A stretch of 64,000 bases of DNA, from contig JAXMGR010000005.1 in assembly GCA_046352935.1 (NCBI GenBank), positions 124,001 to 188,000 of the forward strand, in the 5' to 3' direction. A program made the position numbers and the translations under genes. The stretch is from CAYWMY01 sp046352935 (GTDB lineage: Bacteria > Pseudomonadota > Gammaproteobacteria > Steroidobacterales > Steroidobacteraceae). The notes beneath the pieces were generated by a model. It saw only the letters and a list, made by a program, of their open reading frames with translations, was not told the origin of the DNA and ran no database searches. This document shows, piece by piece, positions 7,312 through 19,909 of the stretch; positions within the stretch are counted from its first letter, which is position 1, and the number at the start of each line of letters is the position of its first letter.

Positions 7312-8952
7312 ATGAATCACGTCGTATCGCGGCGATCGCTGTTCAGGATGGCGCTTTATGCCGCCGGCAGTTCATTGCTTATCGCACCGCAGACTGCGGT
7401 GCGCGCACAGACACGATGGAACGCTTATCCGTTCCAACTGGGTGTCGCGAGCGGTGATCCTTCTGATGATGGATTCGTGATCTGGACCCGGCTTGCACCG
7501 GATCCTTTCGACACGACGCTTCTCGGGCGTCTTGCCTACGAGGTGATGTTCGAGGTCGCGGAGGACCCGCAGTTCAAGATCATCCGCAAGCGAGGCATCG
7601 CGCTGGCATTGCCTCATCTCGCGCATAGCGTGCGAGTCGAGATCAACGGACTCGATCCAGGGCGGGAGTACTACTACCGCTTCCACACCGGCCGCGAGGA
7701 GAGCCCGGCAGGACGCGCAGTGACTTGCCCTGCAGCGGGGCAAATGGAACCGCTGAGATTTGCAGTCACATCCTGTGCACATTACGAACAGGGCTTCTTC
7801 AGCGCGTACCGACATCTGGCAGCTGACCAGCCGCATCTGGTATTCAGCCTGGGAGACTACATTTACGAGGCAAGCTGGGGCTGGCGAAAGGTGCGCAGCT
7901 TCGGCAACGACGAGGCACGGTCGCTGACGGACTATCGGCGCCGTTACGCGCTCTACCGCCTGGATCCGGATCTGCAGGCTGCCCATCGTGCATGCCCTTG
8001 GGTGTTGAGCTGGGATGACCATGAGGTCGAGAACGACTACAGCGCAGGTCTAAGCGAAGATGCCTCCTGCGGAGGCACGCCAGAACGCGAAGCGTTCGTA
8101 GCTCGCCGCGCTGCGGCATACCAAGCGTTCTTCGAGCACCTCCCTATTCGATCGTCGCGCCTGCGTCCCGCAGGAAACCTGCAGGTAACCGGCTCGTTGA
8201 ACTGGGGAGACCTCGCCCGGTTCATCGTGCTGGACAACCGCCAGTTCCGCTCACCCCAGGCGTGCGCGTCGCCCGCGACACTCCAGAGCTGCGATATGGA
8301 CCGTCGCATCGGATTGACGACCGGCGGTAGCGAAACAATCAATCCAATGGATCCCGCGTGCAAGGCCGAACTCACCGATCCCCTACGCACCATGCTCGGC
8401 TTCGAACAGGAAGCGTGGCTGGACCGCGAATTCCAGTCGGCTCGTGAGCGGTGGACGATACTGACGCAGTCGCTGTTGTTCTCGGATATCCGGGATGGCA
8501 CGCCCGAACGCCCGCGAGTGTCTTCCGATGCTTGGGGCGGGTACCCTGAAGCGCGTCGGCGACTGCTGGCGTCCGCGTCGAAACGACAACTTCGCAATCT
8601 CGTCGTGACGAGTGGGGACGTACACTCGTTCTGGGTCAATGAGATCCGTGGTGATGGAAATCGATCTGCGGGTACAGAGTTCGTGACGTCATCCGTCGCG
8701 ACTCAGACCAACCACCGGCCGGGTGTGATGAATCCGATGAACCCGCACGTGCGCTACCATGATGGCACGCACAATGGCTATGTCCGGTTCGACCTCACAA
8801 AGGATCAGTTGCACGCAGACATCATTGGCGTCGATAACATCCGAGACCCGGCCAGCGGCTGCATGACCTTGGCGAGCTTCGAGGTTACCGATGGCGTTCC
8901 CAACGTAAAACGCGTGGACCAAGCATCGCCCATTTCCGCCGATGGAAAATAG
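7312..8952 (+). CDS. phoD: PhoD-family alkaline phosphatase/phosphodiesterase, Tat-exported
   Basis: 546 residues. The N terminus has a twin-arginine signal (SRRSLFRMAL followed by a hydrophobic stretch and cleavage near VRA-QT). Then come the PhoD N-terminal beta domain (FQLGVASGDPSDDGFVIWTRL) and the metallophosphatase core: FAVTSCAHYEQGFF, SLGDYIYEASW, SWDDHEVENDY, VLDNRQFRS and VVTSGDVHSFWVNEI, which hold the metal-binding Asp, His and Cys/Tyr residues of the family. It should release phosphate from phosphodiesters and monoesters in the periplasm. No Pho box was identified in the 116-base gap upstream. The specific substrate is unknown. Confidence 0.9.
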   Translation: MNHVVSRRSLFRMALYAAGSSLLIAPQTAVRAQTRWNAYPFQLGVASGDPSDDGFVIWTRLAPDPFDTTLLGRLAYEVMFEVAEDPQFKIIRKRGIALALPHLAHSVRVEINGLDPGREYYYRFHTGREESPAGRAVTCPAAGQMEPLRFAVTSCAHYEQGFFSAYRHLAADQPHLVFSLGDYIYEASWGWRKVRSFGNDEARSLTDYRRRYALYRLDPDLQAAHRACPWVLSWDDHEVENDYSAGLSEDASCGGTPEREAFVARRAAAYQAFFEHLPIRSSRLRPAGNLQVTGSLNWGDLARFIVLDNRQFRSPQACASPATLQSCDMDRRIGLTTGGSETINPMDPACKAELTDPLRTMLGFEQEAWLDREFQSARERWTILTQSLLFSDIRDGTPERPRVSSDAWGGYPEARRRLLASASKRQLRNLVVTSGDVHSFWVNEIRGDGNRSAGTEFVTSSVATQTNHRPGVMNPMNPHVRYHDGTHNGYVRFDLTKDQLHADIIGVDNIRDPASGCMTLASFEVTDGVPNVKRVDQASPISADGK

Positions 8953-9058
8953 CGGGCAGGCGCGTCACACGTAGTAGATGAATCGCACCGCACTCATCAA
9001 CCCGAGCGGTTACGGAAGGCGATCGCAGATCAGTCGTGCCCGCGGCATGGGAGATCGG

Positions 9059-9131
9059 TGCCGGGTGCAGGAGTCGAACCCGCGACCTTCTGATTACAAA
9101 TCAGCTGCTCTACCAACTGAGCTAACCCGGC
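9059..9131 (-). tRNA. tRNA-Thr (TGT anticodon)
   Basis: Complementary acceptor arms (GCCGGGT with ACCCGGC), D loop AGCTCAGTTGGTAGAGC, anticodon stem-loop CTGATTTGTAATCAG with anticodon TGT, and T loop GGGTTCGACTCC. Length 73 without CCA; the 3' CCA is not encoded (ACCG follows the acceptor). It lies 44 bases downstream of the SPOR-protein gene on the same strand. Confidence 0.95.
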
Positions 9132-9175
9132 GACTCTCCCGTCAACACTTTAGTCCAGCGGGCGGCACGCGTCAC

Positions 9176-9916
9176 CTAGCGAGCGGTCGCGACTGCTTCA
9201 TCGTCTACGGGCGAGACCTGGTTCCCGCTCGTCACTGCACCAGTCAACATTCCATCCGTCGCCGGCGAATCACACGGCTTGATCTGCAGCCGAACGATCC
9301 GGCCCGTGTCCCCTTCGTAAGCAGTCAGGTCGAGTTGATCGATGACTCCCTCGTAATTGACGTCGATCCAGTACACCGTACCGGAGCGCTGGCGCGGACT
9401 GAGCCTGGGTTCGAAGCCGAGTGCGCGGACTTCGTCGACTCGTGTCATCGCCCGGCGACGTTCGGTGAACAATCCCAGAGACACGGTCACCCCGGATTCC
9501 TCACCGGCTGGCATGATGTACGAGTCTGCAATACCTGCCTTCCTGAGCCTCGCGATCACAGCATCGGCGTCTCGGGCGCTATGGATCCCCTCCAGGGAAA
9601 CCCAATATCCAGCCCAGACGGCGCCTTCGACCGCACGGTGACGCGGGGACATCCCCTTTCGCCGAAGTGCGGCCGCCGTCTTGACAGTTTCAGTCAGGTC
9701 GAGGAACGGCCCGATGCTGGCACAGCTCCCGGCGATGGAAGGCGATTCCTGCATTGCCGGCGCAGGTACAGTCGCAGGAGCCTCTCGTGCCAACATGAGC
9801 ATGGCTGTACTCTGTATGGAGGCGATCGCGCGCCCTTGCGAGGGAACGATCCATGCGTGCCAAGCGAAATAGCCGACGTTGGCCAATATCAGGACCAGGC
9901 AGATGATACGGGTCAC
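9176..9916 (-). CDS. Membrane-anchored SPOR-domain protein
   Basis: 246 residues. One N-terminal transmembrane helix (IICLVLILANVGYFAWHAW) is followed by a linker and a SPOR-like fold at about residues 100-175: WAGYWVSLEGIHSARDADAVIARLRKAGI, then YIMPAGEESGVTVSLGLFTERRRA. SPOR domains bind denuded peptidoglycan at division septa, so a periplasmic role near the septum is likely. It starts at ATG 9916, overlapping the coaX stop by four bases, and continues the birA-coaX operon, a familiar gammaproteobacterial neighbourhood. The C-terminal 70 residues match nothing I recognise. Confidence 0.8.
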   Translation of the reverse strand: MTRIICLVLILANVGYFAWHAWIVPSQGRAIASIQSTAMLMLAREAPATVPAPAMQESPSIAGSCASIGPFLDLTETVKTAAALRRKGMSPRHRAVEGAVWAGYWVSLEGIHSARDADAVIARLRKAGIADSYIMPAGEESGVTVSLGLFTERRRAMTRVDEVRALGFEPRLSPRQRSGTVYWIDVNYEGVIDQLDLTAYEGDTGRIVRLQIKPCDSPATDGMLTGAVTSGNQVSPVDDEAVATAR

Positions 9917-10692
9917 AGGACCCGAGCCTCATCGGCCAGCACTGCGATCCCGGTCAGGACAGCGTCGTCCATTGTCTCGACTCCGGCACTGAGTTCGTGG
10001 GTGTGCCGATCCGCCACGATGTCGAAGACGTCGCCGGCATCCCCCCCATGCACAAAGACACGCACGCTTCCGCAATGTGTCATGCTTTCTCGTATCGCAT
10101 GACCAACCAGTCCTGCCAATGCATGACTGGCACCTCGGCTGACTGCTCCGGCGGTGTTGAGCCCAAACATGCCGTCGCTGCTGGCGGCCGCGGCAGCAAC
10201 TGCTGATGCAATGTTGCCTGTCTTCTCCCGGAGAGCGTCGATCATCATGCTGCGCCCCGGGGCAATTAGCCCCCCGCAGTGCCGGCCGTCCTGGTTCACC
10301 AGGTCGACCGTAAACGCGGTTCCAGCCCCGACCAGAAGGAAGGCCTCGCGACAAGTGCTGCGCGCGCCGATCATCCCGAGCCAGCGATCGACTCCCAGGA
10401 GATCAGGGACCGCGTAGGCATTACGCACGCCGCCTGCAGTGGCCGTCGAACGCAAGAAGTGAACTTCGACACCGGGCATGCTGCCCGCCCAGTCTCTCAG
10501 CACTGCACCCAGCGCGTCTCCAGCAACATTTGCCACGAAGATCGACGCAACTTGGTCAAGTCCCGGTAGTCCGCAAATCCAGGTGCCCACAGGCACACCC
10601 CGGTGTCGAACGATCCCACGCTCGACATCAGTCCCATCGTCATGCAATGCCCACTTGATTCGGGTATTGCCGACATCCATCAGCAGTTTCAT
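9913..10692 (-). CDS. coaX: Type III pantothenate kinase
   Basis: 259 residues. Phosphorylates pantothenate, the first step of coenzyme A synthesis. Visible motifs: N-terminal phosphate loop DVGNTRIKWAL, central GVDRWLGMIGA (substrate site), GAGTAFTVDLV with catalytic and cation-binding acidic residues, GGLIAPG, and C-terminal VFVHGGDAG. The type III class is common in gammaproteobacteria lacking enteric CoaA. It overlaps birA by four bases, the usual birA-coaX pair. Confidence 0.95.
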   Translation of the reverse strand: MKLLMDVGNTRIKWALHDDGTDVERGIVRHRGVPVGTWICGLPGLDQVASIFVANVAGDALGAVLRDWAGSMPGVEVHFLRSTATAGGVRNAYAVPDLLGVDRWLGMIGARSTCREAFLLVGAGTAFTVDLVNQDGRHCGGLIAPGRSMMIDALREKTGNIASAVAAAAASSDGMFGLNTAGAVSRGASHALAGLVGHAIRESMTHCGSVRVFVHGGDAGDVFDIVADRHTHELSAGVETMDDAVLTGIAVLADEARVL

Positions 10693-11684
10693 GTACCACT
10701 GACCCTGACGCTCACGTCACCGGATAGCAGCCGCTCAACACCACTTGCTGTCGCCACCAGCAGAGCACCATCGTCCGCAATCCCACGCGCGGTACCTAGG
10801 ATACGCCCGTCGGCATGCTGGACCGCAACCGACCGCCCGATCAAGGCGTCCCGCCGGCGCCACTCGGACCGGAATGGCTCGAATCCCGCGTCCCCGAATT
10901 GCCGCAGTGCCCCGAGAAGCTGACTGACGATTCGAGCTGCCAGCAGCGTCCGTGACGTACCGGGGTTGGACCACACCTCCCGAAGATCGATCGCCGGGAC
11001 ACCCTCTTGCAGAATCGCCGTACGCACCGCGGCCGGCAGGTCAACATTTAGCCCGATTCCGATGACCACAAAGGCGGAACCAGCCGCCTCTGCACGCATC
11101 TCGACGAGAATGCCTCCCAGTTTTCGATCATTGACCCAGAGATCGTTGGGCCACTTCAACATGACGCCGGGGATGTTGAGAGATTCCAGCGCCATCGCAG
11201 TCGCGACGCCAACGACGAGGCTGAGAGCAGCGATCTGGCCCGAGAACCCCGTGAATGACCACGACACCGAGAGACACAGGCCGGATGCCAGCGGCGCCAG
11301 CCAGTTCCGGCCACGGCGGCCGCGCCCGGACGACTGGTGCTCAGCGACACACAGGTCCATCAGACCGGGAGGAGGCGGACCCGCTGCAAGCAGTTCGCTA
11401 TTGGTGGAGGGAGCGTCAAAACATATGCGAATGCTCCTGAAGGGCACGTCTGCCGCAACACCTAGACTCCGGCTCAGCAGATCTGTGTCCAGAAGATCCA
11501 AGGAACGGTCGAGCTGATACCCGCGGCCCGGGGTTGAATGTACAGCGAGTCCCAGCTCAGCAAGCGTGCGCACGTGCTTCCAGACAGCCGCTCTGCTGAT
11601 ATTCAGCTGGCGAGCGAGGGCCTCGCCGGAATGCTCCCGGCCATCGGCCAGCAAGCGTACCAACGCCTCACGACGCTGATTCAT
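10689..11684 (-). CDS. birA: Bifunctional biotin protein ligase / biotin operon repressor BirA
   Basis: 331 residues. Residues 1-60 form a winged helix-turn-helix (REHSGEALARQLNISRAAVW, KHVRTLAELGL), so this is the class II, DNA-binding form. The ligase core has the biotinyl-AMP loop SSGRGRRGRNW, KWPNDLWVNDRKLGGIL, and VIGIGLNV; a small C-terminal SH3-like domain ends the protein. It attaches biotin to BCCP of acetyl-CoA carboxylase and, with biotinyl-AMP, represses biotin genes. bioA lies in this window at 35.1 kb and could be a target, but no operator was identified there. Confidence 0.94.
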   Translation of the reverse strand: MNQRREALVRLLADGREHSGEALARQLNISRAAVWKHVRTLAELGLAVHSTPGRGYQLDRSLDLLDTDLLSRSLGVAADVPFRSIRICFDAPSTNSELLAAGPPPPGLMDLCVAEHQSSGRGRRGRNWLAPLASGLCLSVSWSFTGFSGQIAALSLVVGVATAMALESLNIPGVMLKWPNDLWVNDRKLGGILVEMRAEAAGSAFVVIGIGLNVDLPAAVRTAILQEGVPAIDLREVWSNPGTSRTLLAARIVSQLLGALRQFGDAGFEPFRSEWRRRDALIGRSVAVQHADGRILGTARGIADDGALLVATASGVERLLSGDVSVRVSGT

Positions 11685-11828
11685 GCTTGCTCAATCAAGA
11701 CCGCCGCGCAGCCAGAGGCGACGCAGCGAATGCCTCGCCCAGACCGAGAGCGACCAGGAAAACTGTGTGGAAAGCAGGCCATACGAGCACCCGGCAAGAA
11801 GACCAGTCGAGATCCGACCGGGACACCG

Positions 11829-12773
11829 TCAACGGCGCGGCAGGAATACTTCGGCAAGCATACAACGCACACTGCCCCCGCCGATCCTTTCGATCGTCGC
11901 CACATCACAGCTGACAATGCTCGCGCGTCGCTCCAAGAACGTTCGCTGATCTGCCGTCAAGGCAGCTCGCGCCCGCGACGACAACACAACCAGAGGGTCG
12001 CCCCTGCCATTCTCAAGCGCCAGCATGTTTCCAGCGAACTCGTGGATTTGCTCGATCCTGAGAATAAGCAGATCGTGGCCCGTTTCTTCGAGTCGTGAGC
12101 AGAGCACCTGGCGTTCATTGACGCCGGGCAGGGCGTCCAGGCATAACGCCGCGAAGTCTCCGGCCAGACTCATCATGACGTTCGTGTGATAGATAGGGCG
12201 TCCAGCAGCATCAGTCGCTTCGAAGGTCAAAGCCTCGTAGCCGCAGCGCTCGGCGAAGTCATTGAGCGGACACAACATTGTGCGCGGCGAGCGGCATGCA
12301 TATGCCACGCGATGGACCCGATCGAGGACCATGCTGCCCGTTCCCTCCAGGAACATCCCGTGCTGTTCCCACGCTGTCAGGTCGACCGTCCGACTGACGA
12401 GATATCCGCCACGCGTCGCCAGATCCTCCAGCAACTCGGCACGACGCTCGAGACGGCGGCTAGGGGCGTGCATGGGGTACAGCACCACCACGCCATCGTC
12501 ATGGAAACTCACCCAGTTATTGGGGAAACATGCGTCCGGCTTGACCGGCCGGGCCGTGTCGGCCCCGATGTGAACACGCACGCCCTCGTGCAAGAGGGTC
12601 TCTACAAGTGTCTCGAACTCGGCAAGAGCTTCGTGGTGGCAATCGGCGGAACCAGTTCCAGCACAAGCCTGAAATGCATTGCTGTCGACCGTTTCTGGAT
12701 TGCCGCGGAATGCAGCCGGCCGAACCATGAAGACAGCACATGCGCTCTGCTTCGAACTGCCGGCAAATTCCAT
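11829..12773 (-). CDS. ctlX: Citrulline hydrolase CtlX (amidinotransferase fold)
   Basis: 314 residues from ATG 12773; a GTG start at 12806 would add 11 residues. The family cleaves citrulline to ornithine, ammonia and CO2 and shares the five-bladed fold of arginine deiminase and DDAH. Features: VFMVRPAAF at the N terminus, PDACFPNNWVSFHDDG with the substrate-binding Asp/Asn, MFLEGTGSMVLDR, ACRSPRT, and a C-terminal GGGSVRCMLAEVFLPR holding the catalytic Cys. The preserved Cys/His/Glu set suggests activity. It lies downstream of the rRNA operon terminator and is probably transcribed separately. DDAH-like arginine metabolism is an alternative. Confidence 0.85.
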   Translation of the reverse strand: MEFAGSSKQSACAVFMVRPAAFRGNPETVDSNAFQACAGTGSADCHHEALAEFETLVETLLHEGVRVHIGADTARPVKPDACFPNNWVSFHDDGVVVLYPMHAPSRRLERRAELLEDLATRGGYLVSRTVDLTAWEQHGMFLEGTGSMVLDRVHRVAYACRSPRTMLCPLNDFAERCGYEALTFEATDAAGRPIYHTNVMMSLAGDFAALCLDALPGVNERQVLCSRLEETGHDLLILRIEQIHEFAGNMLALENGRGDPLVVLSSRARAALTADQRTFLERRASIVSCDVATIERIGGGSVRCMLAEVFLPRR

Positions 12774-12881
12774 TGCAGGATACCGAGCGGCTTCATCCAC
12801 AGCCACAATGGCAATGGTATCGAGTGGCGATGGAGAAATAATTCATCATGCGGGACCACGTGGGTCGGCACAACGCATCGA

Positions 12882-12920
12882 AACAAAGAGCCCCCCGAAC
12901 CTTCTAGGCTCGGGGGGCTA
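12882..12920 (-). terminator. rRNA operon terminator
   Basis: A perfect ten-base-pair stem (AGCCCCCCGA at 12889-12898 with TCGGGGGGCT at 12910-12919) and an 11-base loop is followed on the minus strand by CTTTGTTT. It lies ten bases beyond the 5S gene. Confidence 0.9.
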
Positions 12921-12929
12921 CTGTTTGAA

Positions 12930-13047
12930 GCCTGGCAGTGACCTACTCTCACATGGCCTACGGCCACACTACCATCGGCGCAGAGCGTTTTCACTTCCGA
13001 GTTCGGAATGGGATCGGGTGGTTCCCGCTCGCTATGACCGCCAGGCA
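12930..13047 (-). rRNA. rrf: 5S ribosomal RNA
   Basis: About 118 bases on the minus strand, starting TGCCTGGCGGTCATAGCG and ending with the complementary CTGCCAGGC. The internal GGGAACCACCCGATCCCATTC-type region and CCGAACTCGGAAGTG loop are the conserved 5S core. It closes the 16S-Ile-Ala-23S-5S operon. Confidence 0.96.
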
Positions 13048-13165
13048 AGTCGGTTACCAACGCAGCGTGATCGTCGCCGCGTCGGCGGATTCGGAATCGT
13101 GTAACGACGAGTGTCGCATTCGAGTAATCAACCCTACACGGATACAAGCCGATTGGGTGTTATAT

Positions 13166-16054
<2,889 letters not shown>

Positions 16055-16203
16055 CTATAACTTTGCGCACTCCATGAGAGTGAGTGCAGGATCAAGCTCG
16101 CGTTATGCCGCAATTCTCAGTTCTGGAGAACAGAGAACAGTTGTGTATGCAATCACAACCCGTATCCAGATCAAAAAGACTGAATACGATATCTTCTTCC
16201 GAA

Positions 16204-16216
16204 TTGTTAAAGAACA
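16204..16216 (-). promoter_or_regulatory. boxA antitermination site in the 16S-23S spacer
   Basis: The minus strand reads TGTTCTTTAACAA, a near-consensus rRNA boxA (TGCTCTTTAACAA in E. coli), about 150 bases before 23S. It would recruit NusB/S10 to prevent premature Rho termination. Confidence 0.75.
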
Positions 16217-16314
16217 GCCGACTCATTCAACGAGGAATGATGCGCGAGCGGACTCGAGCGAATTCGCTCGCGCATCGTCCCTGGGGTTCTGCCACCGCCC
16301 ACAGAGCGCGGGAG

Positions 16315-16390
16315 TGGTGGAGGTGAACGGGATCGAACCGATGACCCCCTGCTTGCAAAGCAGGTGCTCTCCCAGCTGAGCTACACCCCC
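16315..16390 (-). tRNA. tRNA-Ala (TGC anticodon)
   Basis: 76 bases including encoded CCA. The acceptor GGGGGTG pairs with CACCTCC (with one mismatch/wobble), the anticodon arm is CTGCTTTGCAAGCAG with anticodon TGC, and the T loop is GGTTCGATCCC. It lies in the 16S-23S spacer, the standard place. Confidence 0.96.
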
Positions 16391-16401
16391 GTGTAAAACC
16401 G

Positions 16402-16478
16402 TGGTGGGTCTGGCTGGGTTCGAACCAGCGACCCCCGCCTTATCAAGACGGTGCTCTAACCAGCTGAGCTACAGACCC
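16402..16478 (-). tRNA. tRNA-Ile (GAT anticodon)
   Basis: 77 bases including encoded CCA. Acceptor GGGTCTG with CAGACCC, D arm AGCTCAGCTGGTTAGAGC, anticodon loop CTTGATAAG with anticodon GAT, T loop GGTTCGAACCC. It precedes tRNA-Ala in the rRNA spacer. Confidence 0.96.
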
Positions 16479-16537
16479 AGTTGTCTGAACCAACTGACAG
16501 CCGATAAGTGTGGGCGCCCGTGCTTGGCGCGATCTCT

Positions 16538-18068
<1,531 letters not shown>

Positions 18069-18203
18069 AAAGCTTCGAGACTTGAAGAGCGAGATCCAAA
18101 CTCCCGGTATCGACTTTCGTCGCTGAACCTGGACGCTTGGTTACTCGCAGTTTTGGCGCCACTAGACGCCCGACGCGAGTCCCCACACAAATTACCTGCC
18201 GAA

Positions 18204-18216
18204 TTATTAAAGAACC
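18204..18216 (-). promoter_or_regulatory. boxA-like antitermination site in the rRNA leader
   Basis: The minus strand reads GGTTCTTTAATAA, resembling the boxA in the 16S-23S spacer (TGTTCTTTAACAA). It lies about 135 bases upstream of 16S in the transcribed leader, where such sites are expected. Confidence 0.6.
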
Positions 18217-18341
18217 GCTCGAAGCAACTAGGCCCGAGTGAGCGCACCAGTTTACCTGAAGATCCCTGCCAGTCAACACCTAACCATTCAGGTTTCTTGT
18301 CCCCAGCGCGGCGCGCGCATGCAATACTGCTGGGGGCGCGC

Positions 18342-18369
18342 AGTATAGCCGCGAAGGAGTCGCTGTCAA
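18342..18369 (-). promoter_or_regulatory. Sigma-70 promoter of the rRNA operon
   Basis: On the minus strand a perfect -35 TTGACA (18364-18369) is followed by a 16-base spacer and -10 TATACT (18342-18347). Directly downstream is a very GC-rich discriminator (GCGCGCCCCC), a feature associated with stringent (ppGpp) control of rRNA promoters. The predicted start is near 18335, about 270 bases before 16S. It lies just after the tyrS stop codon. Confidence 0.82.
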
Positions 18370-18445
18370 CGGGGTCTTCAATGTCCCGTTGCTCGGATTA
18401 TTTGGCGCCTACGAATCGCGCCCCATGCCGTCGCGTCAGCTCTCC

Positions 18446-19651
18446 TCACGCGGCCGTGATCGTGACTCGCGCGATCGCGCGTTTACCGACCTGCAGCATG
18501 AACGATTCCCCCGCGTCGAGCGTCCGGTCTCGATCTTCCACGCGCTGACCATCAACTCGCACCGCACCTTGATCGATCAGTCGGTACGCCGCGGACGTGC
18601 TCGGCGCCAGTTGAGCCTCTTTCATCACTGCCGCAATCTTGATGAGACCCGCTGGCGCACAAATCCTGATCTCCGGCAAATCCTGCGGTATTTCTCTTTG
18701 ACAGAAGCGAGCGACAAATCGTTCACGTGCAGCAATGCCTTCACCAGCGCCGTGGAAGCGAGAGACGATTTCCCCCGCAAGTTCGAACTTGATATCCCGC
18801 GGATTCACACCGTACTGCACAGAATCGCGAAGCGCGGCAATGTCCCGTGTCGGCCGAAATGACAGCAGTTCAAAGTAACGCCACATCAACGTATCGGATA
18901 TCGACATGAGTTTCCCGAACATGTCGTCCGGCGAGTCTTGAATCGCGATGCTGTTGCCCAGCGACTTGGACATCTTGTTCTGGCCGTCGAGGCCTTCCAG
19001 AAGAGGCATCGTGATCACGACCTGTGGCTCCTGGCCAAAGTTTCCCTGCAGTTGACGCCCGACAAGCAGGTTGAACTTCTGATCAGTTCCACCCAGCTCA
19101 ATGTCGGCGCGCACCGCGACGGAGTCGTACCCCTGAACCAACGGATACAGGAATTCGTGAATCGCGATTGGCCTGCCGGACCTGTATCGCTTCGCAAAAT
19201 CGTCTCGTTCAAGCATGCGGGCAACGGTGTACTGCGCTGCCAGCTCAATCAATCCCGAGGCTGGCATCGCCGCCATCCATCTTGAGTTGAACTCAATTGC
19301 CGTTTGGTCGGGGTCCAGGATCCTGAAGATCTGGGATTCGTATGTCTTGGCGTTATTGGCAACCTCCTCCGGCGTGAGGCGCGGCCGAGTGACGCTCTTG
19401 CCGGTCGGATCGCCGATGAGCCCGGTAAAGTCACCGATCAGGAAGATCACCTCATGCCCGAGCTCCTGGAACTGCCGCATCTTGTTGATCAGCACTGTAT
19501 GCCCCAGATGCAGGTCAGGAGCCGTCGGATCGAAACCCGCTTTAACGCGAAGCGGCACGCGCCGGTCGAGCTTCTTTAAGAGATCAGCCTCTACCAGGAT
19601 CTCGTCAGCCCCACGCCTCAGTTCCAACAACTGTTCTGCAGCAGACAACAT
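18446..19651 (-). CDS. tyrS: Tyrosyl-tRNA synthetase
   Basis: 401 residues from ATG 19651, which has AGAGGGA seven bases upstream; the frame is open for 11 more codons. Class I synthetase: HLGH at residues 48-51 (the HIGH motif), tyrosine-binding GGTDQKFN, and KMSKSLG near residue 225; a C-terminal S4-like RNA-binding domain (AYRLIDQGAVRVDGQRV) ends the protein. The wording of the motifs and length near 400 fit the TyrZ-like class found in many proteobacteria rather than enteric TyrS (424). It diverges from the M23 peptidase gene and lies directly upstream of the rRNA promoter on the same strand. Confidence 0.95.
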   Translation of the reverse strand: MLSAAEQLLELRRGADEILVEADLLKKLDRRVPLRVKAGFDPTAPDLHLGHTVLINKMRQFQELGHEVIFLIGDFTGLIGDPTGKSVTRPRLTPEEVANNAKTYESQIFRILDPDQTAIEFNSRWMAAMPASGLIELAAQYTVARMLERDDFAKRYRSGRPIAIHEFLYPLVQGYDSVAVRADIELGGTDQKFNLLVGRQLQGNFGQEPQVVITMPLLEGLDGQNKMSKSLGNSIAIQDSPDDMFGKLMSISDTLMWRYFELLSFRPTRDIAALRDSVQYGVNPRDIKFELAGEIVSRFHGAGEGIAARERFVARFCQREIPQDLPEIRICAPAGLIKIAAVMKEAQLAPSTSAAYRLIDQGAVRVDGQRVEDRDRTLDAGESFMLQVGKRAIARVTITAA

Positions 19652-19909
19652 CGCATCCCTCTTAACGACAAATGGCACACGCACAATTGCCGTTGCACAT
19701 CAGCAACGCTGGCGGAACACTCTAGGATCCACACAGGCTTCATGCAATGCGCATCGTTGCTGCTAGACGTTGGCGCGCAAGATCGATTGTGCGACCACGG
19801 TCACACCCGGGCGACAACATCCGTACTTTCAATCGGTTGACTAAGCCTTGGCGTGTCAATTACCGTGTGCGCCCGGACGGTTGGACCCTATGGCGGTGAG
19901 GCCGGCGAC

